Source: JAWOLE01 sp963815655
GTDB lineage: Bacteria > Acidobacteriota > Thermoanaerobaculia > UBA5066 > Gp7-AA6
Length of the DNA: 64,000 nucleotides
Direction: 5' to 3'
Assembly (NCBI GenBank): GCA_963815655.1
Contig: CAWFHK010000001.1
Span: 186,001 to 250,000 of the forward strand
Of the stretch, positions 49,675 through 57,396 are shown in pieces. The notes beneath the pieces are model-generated. The model was not told the origin of the DNA and ran no database searches. It was given only the letters and a program-made list of their open reading frames with translations. How positions within the stretch are numbered: position 1 is the first letter of the stretch; each line of letters starts with the position of its first letter. The position numbers and the translations under genes are program-made.

Positions 49675-50103
49675 CTAGCTCGCGGCGCTCTGGACGAGCC
49701 AGGCGGCCCAGCCGAGGCAGATGGCCAGGAGGGCCGAGAGGATCGTCGGCGGAGCGAAGAAGTAGAGCCAGGAGAGGATGACCGACACGACCTGGACGGC
49801 GAAGAACGCCCATGCGAGCGACGCGATCGCGCCCGGACTGGCGGCGGCGAGGGAGCCGAGGCGCCAGGAGAGAAATGCCGCGAAGAAAAGGTAGGCCGTG
49901 ATGTACAGGCCGAACCCCGTGTAGAAGCCGCCGTAGCTGAAGCTCGATTTCCCGACCTGGAACCGCACGCTGTCCATCGACTCGCGGACCGCCCGGGCTT
50001 CGGGGGAAGCGGGCTTGAACCCGAGAAAGCCGAGAGTGTGCCCCGCCGCGAACAGGACGAACAACACCGAGGCGATCCGGTAGAGCAGCGTCGCTCTGGT
50101 CAT
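49675..50103 (-). CDS. Small integral membrane protein of unknown function
   Basis: 142 aa with four predicted transmembrane segments: IASVLFVLFAAGHTLGFLGF, YGGFYTGFGLYITAYLFFAA, GAIASLAWAFFAVQVVSVIL and ILSALLAICLGWAAWLV. A His in helix 1 (AAGHTLG) and conserved Gly/Phe in helix 2 are typical of small uncharacterised membrane families. ATG 50103 has AAGGAG 7 bp upstream. Its 5' neighbour is the HTH-PTS IIA fusion 25 bp away on the same strand. Confidence 0.75.
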   Translation of the reverse strand: MTRATLLYRIASVLFVLFAAGHTLGFLGFKPASPEARAVRESMDSVRFQVGKSSFSYGGFYTGFGLYITAYLFFAAFLSWRLGSLAAASPGAIASLAWAFFAVQVVSVILSWLYFFAPPTILSALLAICLGWAAWLVQSAAS

Positions 50104-50128
50104 TCCATCTCCTTCTCTTGTCCGCTGA

Positions 50129-50863
50129 TCACGGGCTGCGGCGCGCGGTGTCCGCCCCCTCACTCGATGAGGCGAAGATTCGGTACATCTCGCGCGGAGA
50201 GCCGGCCGACAGGAGCTTCTTGACGAAACCTTCCCGGTGCAGGAGGTGGGAGAGCCTCGCTTCCCAGAGAAGGTGCGTGGAGGCCTTCCTCGCGAGGAGA
50301 ATGAAGACCATCCGAGGCCGGTAGCCGTGAATCTCCGCGAAGTCGACCGGCTGCGCGGCGCGCACGACCACGATCCGGTCGTCGCCGAGCGGGCACTTCT
50401 CGGGCTCGCGCGGATGCGGGAAGGCGACTTCCGGGTGGAGCGCCGTGCTGCAGAGGGCCTCCCGCTGCATGATGGAGGAGGAGATCTTCTCCTTTGCCGC
50501 GGCCTCCGGGCTCTCGGTCAGGTTCAGCGAAGCGCGTTCGATCGCGCCGCGGATCAGGGCCGGCGCCTTCGTCTCCGGGACGTCGAGGAAGATGTTCGCC
50601 TCGCTCATGTGCGAAAAGATGCGATGTCGAGATCCCACCCCCTGGACCGGCTCGGCCTGGGGCTCCGTCGCCTTGCGCTGCTTCAGGAGCCACCGCTCGA
50701 CGTCGCTCAGGCGAAAGTGCCATCTCCCTCCCACTCGGATCGCCGGAAGATCTCCGACGAGCTTGTAGACGCTCCTCGGCGACAGGGAGAGATACTCCGA
50801 GACCTCCGCGACCGTCATCGTCGGGTGCTTTTCGGAATCGTCCGTCTTCTTCTTGTTCGGCAT
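50129..50863 (-). CDS. HTH (excisionase/MerR-type) fused to PTS IIA-like domain
   Basis: 244 aa. Residues 14-62 are a helix-turn-helix of the excisionase/MerR-like type (MTVAEVSEYLSLSPRSVYKL, then VGGRWHFRLSDVERWL). After a short linker, residues 85-235 match the fructose/nitrogen-type PTS EIIA fold: SEANIFLDVPETKAPALIRG, EKISSSIMQREALCSTALHP, the possible phosphorylation His in VAFPHPREPEK, and the end VFILLARKASTHLLWEARLS. PtsN-like proteins usually read PHxR at that site and here PHPRE is close. Likely a DNA-binding regulator whose activity depends on phosphorylation by HPr-like phosphotransfer. No HPr or EI gene is in the window. Confidence 0.82.
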   Translation of the reverse strand: MPNKKKTDDSEKHPTMTVAEVSEYLSLSPRSVYKLVGDLPAIRVGGRWHFRLSDVERWLLKQRKATEPQAEPVQGVGSRHRIFSHMSEANIFLDVPETKAPALIRGAIERASLNLTESPEAAAKEKISSSIMQREALCSTALHPEVAFPHPREPEKCPLGDDRIVVVRAAQPVDFAEIHGYRPRMVFILLARKASTHLLWEARLSHLLHREGFVKKLLSAGSPREMYRIFASSSEGADTARRSP

Positions 50864-50927
50864 GGCCCGATTCTACTGTCGGACGCAGGCAGGAACCTGA
50901 TGTGACCCGTCGGCCGCGGCTGAGGCG

Positions 50928-51314
50928 TCAGGCCTTCGCGTAGGAGGCTTCTCCGTTGCCGAAGGACCAGTTTTCCTTCGGAACTTCGACCAGGCTGACC
51001 AGGATGTCCTCCCCGCGGATGCCGGGATCGCGCGCGAGCTTCTCGGCGAGCGCCCGGTACAGCGCCCGCTTCTGGTCGAGCGTGCGCCCCGTGTTCAGCG
51101 TGATCTGGATGACCATGGCGTCTTCGGTCCGTTCGATGCCGAGGTACCGCCGATCGCAGACGAGCCCCTCCGCGGGGTGCTCGGTGAAGATCTGAAAGCG
51201 GTCGTCGGCCGGGATGGCGATTGCCTCCACCATCGCCCGGTGAACGGCCTCGCCGACGGCGGCGAGGTACTCAGGAGACTTCCCTTTCCGAACAGAGATC
51301 CGGACCAGAGGCAT
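50928..51314 (-). CDS. Tautomerase superfamily protein
   Basis: 128 aa. Begins MPLVRISVRKGKSPEY, so Pro2 would be the catalytic N-terminal proline after Met removal; RTEDAMVIQITLNTGRTLDQ and the following beta-alpha-beta unit match the longer tautomerase subgroup with relatives acting on malonate semialdehyde or oxaloacetate-like enols. Exact reaction unknown. It lies upstream (minus strand) of the HTH-PTS gene and downstream of the sugar-type transporter operon, separated from the latter by an octamer repeat. Confidence 0.8.
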   Translation of the reverse strand: MPLVRISVRKGKSPEYLAAVGEAVHRAMVEAIAIPADDRFQIFTEHPAEGLVCDRRYLGIERTEDAMVIQITLNTGRTLDQKRALYRALAEKLARDPGIRGEDILVSLVEVPKENWSFGNGEASYAKA

Positions 51315-51330
51315 GGTTCCTCCTTATTTT

Positions 51331-51407
51331 GATCGGGTGATCGGGTGATCGGATGATCGAGGGCTCCGGTCCATCACCCGATGGCTCGATCGCAGATCAC
51401 CCGATTT
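51331..51407. repeat. Octamer inverted repeat, GATCGGGT word
   Basis: Left arm 51331-51362: GATCGGGT, GATCGGGT, GATCGGAT, GATCGAGG. The right side carries ATCACCCG at 51373-51380 and again at 51396-51403, with ATGGCTCG between. Inverted around a short loop, like the heptamer elements but with an 8-nt unit. It fills the gap between the tautomerase and the permease gene. Confidence 0.85.
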
Positions 51408-52522
51408 CATTTGACCGCCCCGGTCGTCATTCCCGAGATGAAGTAGTCGAGCGAGAGGGCATACACGATGACGACCGGGATCGAGCCGAGGATCGCGGAC
51501 GCCATGAGCGGGCCCCAGAAGTAGACGTCGCCGCGGACCATCTCGACGCTGATCCCGACCGGGATCGTGCGGTTGACCGTGGAGCTGATGAAGGTCAGTC
51601 CGTAGATGTACTCCTGGAAGGAGAGCGTGAAGGCGAAGATGGCCGCCGTCAGGATGCCCGGCAGGACGACCGGGATCACGACCTGCCGGAGCATCTGGAA
51701 CCGGGTCGCGCCGTCTAAGAGCGCCCGCTCCTCGATCTCCTTCGGCACGCTGCGGAAGAAGCCCATGAGGAGCCAGGTGCAGAAGGGGACCGTGAACGTC
51801 GGGTAGGTCAGGATGAGCGACCACATCGTGTTGTCGATGTGGAGCGCCCCGACGAACTGCGAGAAGGGGATGAAGAGGATCGTCGGCGGGATCAGGTACG
51901 TCAGGAAGATCGCGACGCCGATCGACCGGTTCCCGGGGAAGCGCAGCCGGGCGAGCCCGTAGGCGGCCGGCACCGCCAGCAGCAGCGTGATCAGGACGAC
52001 GGCGGAGCCGGTGACGAGGCTGACCTTCATCCAGCGGTAGAAGGGGGTGCTCTTCAGATACCGGTAGTGGGTGAGCGTCGGGCTCGCGACCCGGATCACG
52101 CCGATGACGTCGTTGGGGTGGGCGACGTGCCCCTCCGGCACCGTGACTTCCGAGAGGCTGCCGTCCACAGGCGACACGACGGGTTGCTCGCCGATGAAGG
52201 CGATCGGCCTGGGATTGCGCTCGCTGTCGCTGCGGCTCGTGTGGGCGCCGAGCGGGATCTTCCAGCGCAGGATTCCCTCGGTGAGGGAGGCGGGCACGAT
52301 GATGTCCTTGTGGTAGGGGCGGCCGCTCGTCCTGTCCTTCGCCGAGAACCAGAACGGGTTGGCCTTCAGGTCGTAGAGGTTCGCGTCCGCCTTGAGCGAC
52401 GTGATGAGCCCCCAGTAGAACGGGAAGAGCGCGAACGCCAGGAAGGGGGCGAGGCCGGCCCAGGAGGTCAGGTGCGGCTTGACCTTCCGCCAGACTGCCC
52501 GCAGAGGATTCGGCGGGGTCAT
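51407..52522 (-). CDS. ABC sugar-type permease (MalG-like) with periplasmic insertion
   Basis: 371 aa. Six transmembrane segments; the EAA loop is in EIEERALLDGATRFQMLRQVVIPVV. Between TM1 (about 23-41) and TM2 (about 165-187) lies an extra periplasmic segment of roughly 90 residues (60-147). Ordinary MalG proteins go straight from NPFWF to a TLxHYR-type segment there. Within the insert, VVSPVDGSLSEVTVPEGHVA at about 115-134 has the pattern of a lipoyl-like barrel-sandwich fold. ATG 52522 overlaps the upstream permease stop by 4 bp. Works with 52519-53817 and 53914-55029. Confidence 0.85.
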   Translation of the reverse strand: MTPPNPLRAVWRKVKPHLTSWAGLAPFLAFALFPFYWGLITSLKADANLYDLKANPFWFSAKDRTSGRPYHKDIIVPASLTEGILRWKIPLGAHTSRSDSERNPRPIAFIGEQPVVSPVDGSLSEVTVPEGHVAHPNDVIGVIRVASPTLTHYRYLKSTPFYRWMKVSLVTGSAVVLITLLLAVPAAYGLARLRFPGNRSIGVAIFLTYLIPPTILFIPFSQFVGALHIDNTMWSLILTYPTFTVPFCTWLLMGFFRSVPKEIEERALLDGATRFQMLRQVVIPVVLPGILTAAIFAFTLSFQEYIYGLTFISSTVNRTIPVGISVEMVRGDVYFWGPLMASAILGSIPVVIVYALSLDYFISGMTTGAVK

Positions 52523-53817
52523 GCCTCGCGCCTCAGGAACTGAAGCATGAAGAAGACCATCACGGCCATGATCGGGAACATGAAGAGGGAGATCGCCGCG
52601 CCCTTGCCGAGGTACCCCGCGTTGACGCCGAGCTGGTAGGCGTAGGTCGAGAGGACCTGCGTCTGGTCGTACGGGCCCCCCTTCGTGATGATCCAGATCG
52701 TGTTGAAGTCCGTGAAGGAGAAGATCACCGAGAAGAGGAGAGAGACCATCAGGATCGGCCGCACCATCGGCGCGATGATGTGGACAAAGCGCTGGAGTCC
52801 GTTCGCGCCGTCCAGGCGAGCGCGCTCGAGGATCTCGTCGGGAATGGCGGTCAGCCCCGCGAGGATCACGATCGTCGTGAAGGGGAACCCTCTCCAGACG
52901 TTGACCGCGATGACCGAGAGCATCGCCCAGTTCTTGTCTCCGCGGAAATTGATGATGTTGGCGGGGGAGAGGATCCCCCAGTGGACGAGGCACCAGTTGA
53001 TGACGCTGTAGGTCGAGTCGAGGATCCAGAGCCACGCCTGAGCCGAGATCGCGATCGGGATGACCCACGGGATGACGAGCAGGCCCCGGAGCAGGCGGCG
53101 GCCGCCGAAGCGCCGGTTGAGGATGAGCGCGCACGGGATTCCGAGGCAGAGCTTGATCGCCTCGGTCCCGAACGTGTACTTGAAGGTGTTCTTCATCGCG
53201 AGCCGGAAGTTCGGGTCCTGGAGGACCCCCTTCCCGTTCGTCTTCACGCGGGTGCGCGCCGGCACGAGGATGTCCGACTTCATCTCGCGCTTCAGAGTCT
53301 CCCGGTCGGTGTAGGGGCCGAACATCACCGGCGCGTCCTCGCCGGCGTACGCGACGACGCGGAACGTCCCGCCGGACTTCTCGATCCTCCAGTCCAGCTC
53401 CTTCCCGATCGTCTCGCCGAGGAAGGAGGCGTCGTCCTCCTTGTCCAGCTCGAGGAGAGGGATGCGCAGGCCGCCCGCCTCGAGGATCGCCCGGAACCGT
53501 CCCCCGGCCGGTTCGGTGACGACCGTCCCCTCCTCGCGGGCGTCTTTCAGGCGCCGGGCCGCGGCTTCGTCGGGCAGGGTCGCGATCACGAAGTCGTTGG
53601 CGAGGATCTGATAGTTCTCCACCTTCGAGTAGTTCTGCGCGCCGACGAACGTCCACTTCCGGTTGCCCGCCTGCGCGTCGGTGAAGCTCATGTACACGGA
53701 CATGAGAAACGGGTAGGCGATGAAGAGCGCGAGATAGACGACCGCCGGCAGCACGAGGAGGTACCCGAAAGGCGCCTCGCGTTCGAACAGGGCGGCGGCC
53801 TTGTCGCGCTTAGCCAT
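52519..53817 (-). CDS. ABC sugar-type permease (MalF-like) with periplasmic insertion
   Basis: 432 aa. Opens with FGYLLVLPAVVYLALFIAYP (TM1), then TFVGAQNY; the EAA loop is in IPDEILERARLDGANGLQRF. In standard MalF/UgpA the VGxxNY segment runs directly into PxFxxAxxNT, but here about 130 residues (67-198, including LGETIGKELDWRIEKSGGTF) are inserted before DPNFRLAMKNTF. The insert has alternating hydrophobic and charged residues and should be periplasmic. ATG 53817 begins MAKRDKAAALFERE. A heptamer repeat separates it from the ATPase gene. Confidence 0.87.
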   Translation of the reverse strand: MAKRDKAAALFEREAPFGYLLVLPAVVYLALFIAYPFLMSVYMSFTDAQAGNRKWTFVGAQNYSKVENYQILANDFVIATLPDEAAARRLKDAREEGTVVTEPAGGRFRAILEAGGLRIPLLELDKEDDASFLGETIGKELDWRIEKSGGTFRVVAYAGEDAPVMFGPYTDRETLKREMKSDILVPARTRVKTNGKGVLQDPNFRLAMKNTFKYTFGTEAIKLCLGIPCALILNRRFGGRRLLRGLLVIPWVIPIAISAQAWLWILDSTYSVINWCLVHWGILSPANIINFRGDKNWAMLSVIAVNVWRGFPFTTIVILAGLTAIPDEILERARLDGANGLQRFVHIIAPMVRPILMVSLLFSVIFSFTDFNTIWIITKGGPYDQTQVLSTYAYQLGVNAGYLGKGAAISLFMFPIMAVMVFFMLQFLRREA

Positions 53818-53839
53818 AGTCTGCCGGCCGCCGCCCTGA

Positions 53840-53905
53840 GTCCAAAGTCCAAGGTCCAAGGTCCAAAGTAGCCAGACCCCGGGCCCGGGACGTTAGACCT
53901 TGGAC
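53840..53905. repeat. Heptamer inverted repeat, GTCCAAG word
   Basis: Left arm 53840-53870: GTCCAAA, GTCCAAG, GTCCAAG, GTCCAAA, GTA. Right arm: GTTAGAC, CTTGGAC (53892-53905), shorter and diverged. It fills the gap between the ATPase and MalF-like permease genes. Confidence 0.9.
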
Positions 53906-53913
53906 CCTTCCGG

Positions 53914-55029
<1,116 letters not shown>

Positions 55030-55042
55030 GGGTCAGATTCCC

Positions 55043-55164
55043 CTGTCATCCCGAGCGAAGCGAGGGATCTGCTCCCACGGCATCACGCGGCCCGGACTCG
55101 GGAGACCGCCGCCGGCCACAGGAAGGGCAGATTCCTCGTCGCTTCGCTCCTCGGAATGACAGGG
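55043..55164. repeat. GAGCGAAGCGA-type inverted repeat pair
   Basis: Left arm CTGTCATCCCGAGCGAAGCG then AGGGATCTGCTC; right arm at 55128-55164 GGCAGATTCCTCGTCGCTTC then GCTCCTCGGAATGACAGG. Loop of about 53 nt. It lies between the binding-protein and ATPase genes of the sugar-type transporter, where a heptamer repeat sits in the Liv operons. Confidence 0.88.
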
Positions 55165-55180
55165 AGTCGGAGTCCCGGCG

Positions 55181-56485
55181 CTACACGGCCCGCAGCTTCT
55201 GCTCGGCCTCTCCCATCGCGGCGCGCGGGTCCTTCCCCTTGCAGACCTCCGCGAACATGGTGGGGACGATGAACTTCGCGTACATCGAGGTCGCGGTCTT
55301 CGTCATGGGCCCCGGGTAGCCGATGAACTTGACGTACTCCTGGTAGTCCTGCAGCAACTCGAGCTTCGGCTCGTGCCCGATGACCGGCATCGGCTTCTTC
55401 GTGAACGCCTTCAGGTACGGATGGTTGTATCCCGTCGAGGCCTCCATCCCCCGCAGCGATTCCTTGTTCATCTCGTAGAGGAACTCCTTGCCGAGGTCCT
55501 GGTTCTTCGAGAAGTTGTAGATGCCGTAGGACATCGTCCGGGCGCCGCCCACGCGGAGGCCGGCCGCGCCGATCGGCGGCTTGACGATCTCCAGGTTCTT
55601 GTAGACGTCCGGCTGGTCCTTGGCGGCGGTGCGGTAGGCCGAGATCGGGTTGCAGATCATCGAGCCCTTGCCCGAGGCGATGAAGCGGTTGTTGGACGTG
55701 TCGTCCCAGCTCAGGACCTCGTCGGTCATCGTCTCCTTGAAGAGCTGCTCTCCGAACTTCAGGACGTCCACGATCTCCTTCTTCGCGAAGGCGATGTTGC
55801 CGTCCTTGTCGAACATGTAAGCCTTGAAGGAGTCCATCAGCGGCACGAGGTTGTCGTTGGAGTCCGGCGTCTGCGAGATCGGGATGCCGATCGGGTAGCC
55901 GGCCTTCTTGAGCTTGGCGCCGATCCGGACGATGTCCTTCCAGGTCGTCTTGTCGGTGAAGTCCTCGCCGACGTCGTGGAAGTACTTGCGGTTGATGATC
56001 CAGGGGAAGCTCATGTACCAGTGGGGGACGCAGAGCCACTTCCCCTTCACGACCGCGAGCGAGGCGGCCTCCGGGATCCACCCGCCGAACTCCTTGCCGA
56101 GCCGGTTCGCGACGGCGGTGACGTCCACGAGCACGTTGTCGTAGAGCCAGGCGCCCGTGCCGTTCAAGTGGAAGACGTCGTGCCCGCCTCCGCGGGAGAT
56201 GTCGGCCGCGATCGCGGTCGGGAGATCCGGCGTCGCCACGTAGTCCACCTCGACCTGGCAATTGTTCTTCTCGCCGAACTCCTTGGCGAAGACGTTGAAC
56301 CACTTGTCGTAGTCCGGGACGAAGTGCTTCCACTGGACGATCTTGAGCACCCGCTCCTGCTGCGCGGACGCGCTCCGCGTGAAGATCATCGGCGCGGCGA
56401 GCGACGCGCCGGCCGCGAGAGAGACCTTGAGGAACTCGCGGCGTCCGAGACCCTTGGCATCCTGGTCCTTCTGGCTTCGGCTCAT
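55181..56485 (-). CDS. Tat-exported ABC extracellular solute-binding protein
   Basis: 434 aa. Twin-arginine signal GRREFLKVSLAAGASLAAPM followed by a family-1 solute-binding fold (LKIVQWKHFVPDYDKWFN near residue 49, then GGGHDVFHLNGTG). Export by Tat suggests folding or cofactor binding before secretion. It is paralogous to the protein at 19982-21325. Start ATG 56485 has GGAGGAG at good spacing; 5 residues further upstream would be possible but have no SD. It heads the operon with the ATPase and permeases and is divergent from the lut/glc operon. Confidence 0.9.
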   Translation of the reverse strand: MSRSQKDQDAKGLGRREFLKVSLAAGASLAAPMIFTRSASAQQERVLKIVQWKHFVPDYDKWFNVFAKEFGEKNNCQVEVDYVATPDLPTAIAADISRGGGHDVFHLNGTGAWLYDNVLVDVTAVANRLGKEFGGWIPEAASLAVVKGKWLCVPHWYMSFPWIINRKYFHDVGEDFTDKTTWKDIVRIGAKLKKAGYPIGIPISQTPDSNDNLVPLMDSFKAYMFDKDGNIAFAKKEIVDVLKFGEQLFKETMTDEVLSWDDTSNNRFIASGKGSMICNPISAYRTAAKDQPDVYKNLEIVKPPIGAAGLRVGGARTMSYGIYNFSKNQDLGKEFLYEMNKESLRGMEASTGYNHPYLKAFTKKPMPVIGHEPKLELLQDYQEYVKFIGYPGPMTKTATSMYAKFIVPTMFAEVCKGKDPRAAMGEAEQKLRAV

Positions 56486-56557
56486 GGCATCTCCTCCCAA
56501 GGGAGCCGCAACGGCGCGGCCCCGGTTACGTTGATCGGGATCGTCTCCAACTCGAAA

Positions 56558-56623
56558 TCCTATGACAATCGGGCCCTTCGAGGGACGGGGAAAGTGCCTG
56601 ATCCAATTGCATTGTCCTATGAT
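56558..56623. promoter_or_regulatory. Divergent control region with repeated TCCTATGA
   Basis: The octamer TCCTATGA occurs at 56558-56565 followed by CAAT and at 56615-56622 preceded by ATTG, in the 149-bp gap between the sugar-type binding protein and lutA. The second copy overlaps TATGAT (56618-56623), a possible -10 of the lut operon placed for a very short leader. GAGG precedes the lutA ATG. The pair may be an operator for coordinated control of both operons. Confidence 0.4.
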
Positions 56624-56634
56624 CCCGAGGTTCG

Positions 56635-57396
56635 ATGATCAGCCCGCCCGATGACGCCGTTGACGGCAGGCCCGGGGCCGTCTACTACTACGGCACTTGC
56701 CTCGTGGACCTCTTCTTTCCGGAGGCGGGCCTCTCGGGAATCCGTCTGCTCCGGCGCGAGGGGCTCCGGGTCATCTTCCCCCGGGGCCAGACCTGCTGCG
56801 CGCAGCCCGCGTTCAACTGCGGCTATCACGAGGAGGCGCGGGCGGTCGCGCGGGAGCAGATCGCGCTCTTCCGCGAGCCTTACCCGATCGTCGTCCCGTC
56901 CGGCTCCTGCGCCGGGATGATGAAGTGCCACTATCCGGCCCTCTTCGAGGGCGACCCGCTCGAGAAGGAGGCCGAGGCGTTTGCCGCGAGGGTCGTCGAG
57001 CTGACGCAGTTTCTCGCCAACGTGCTGAAGGTGAAGCTGACCGACCGCGGAAAGAAGGTGCGCGTGACGTGGCACTCCTCCTGCCACGCGCTGCGCGAGA
57101 TGGGAATCGTCGAGGAGCCGAAGAGCCTCCTCGCGCAACTGGCGAATGTGGAGCTCGCGCCCCTGGCGCGGGAGCGGGAGTGCTGCGGCTTCGGCGGGAC
57201 CTTCGCGGTTCGCGAGCCGGAGATCTCGGCGGCGATGGTCGAGGACAAGGCCGGCGACGTCCTCTCGACCGGCGCCCCGATCCTCCTGTCGGGGGACGGA
57301 GGCTGCCTCCTGAACATCGGAGGGCGCCTCGCCGCGAAGGGGGAGAAGGTCCGCGCGCAGCACGTGGCGGAGTTCCTCTGGGAGCGGACGAAGTGA
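56635..57396 (+). CDS. lutA: LutA-type (Fe-S)-binding CCG protein
   Basis: 253 aa. Two copies of the CCG domain are readable: TCLVDLFFPEAGLSG with TCCAQPAFNCG and PSGSCAGMM, then WHSSCHALREMG with ECCGFGG and SGDGGCLLNI. In Bacillus LutA with LutB and LutC oxidises L-lactate; CCG proteins also form the GlcF part of glycolate oxidase. ATG 56635 is chosen; GAGG lies 5 bp upstream. First gene of a six-gene overlapping operon. Confidence 0.92.
   Translation: MISPPDDAVDGRPGAVYYYGTCLVDLFFPEAGLSGIRLLRREGLRVIFPRGQTCCAQPAFNCGYHEEARAVAREQIALFREPYPIVVPSGSCAGMMKCHYPALFEGDPLEKEAEAFAARVVELTQFLANVLKVKLTDRGKKVRVTWHSSCHALREMGIVEEPKSLLAQLANVELAPLARERECCGFGGTFAVREPEISAAMVEDKAGDVLSTGAPILLSGDGGCLLNIGGRLAAKGEKVRAQHVAEFLWERTK

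Noticed and set aside
49410..49813. A single minus-strand protein spanning the glycosylase remnant and sequence upstream
   Set aside because: The upstream part is antisense or out of frame to the small membrane protein and joins the remnant only through a translated repeat.
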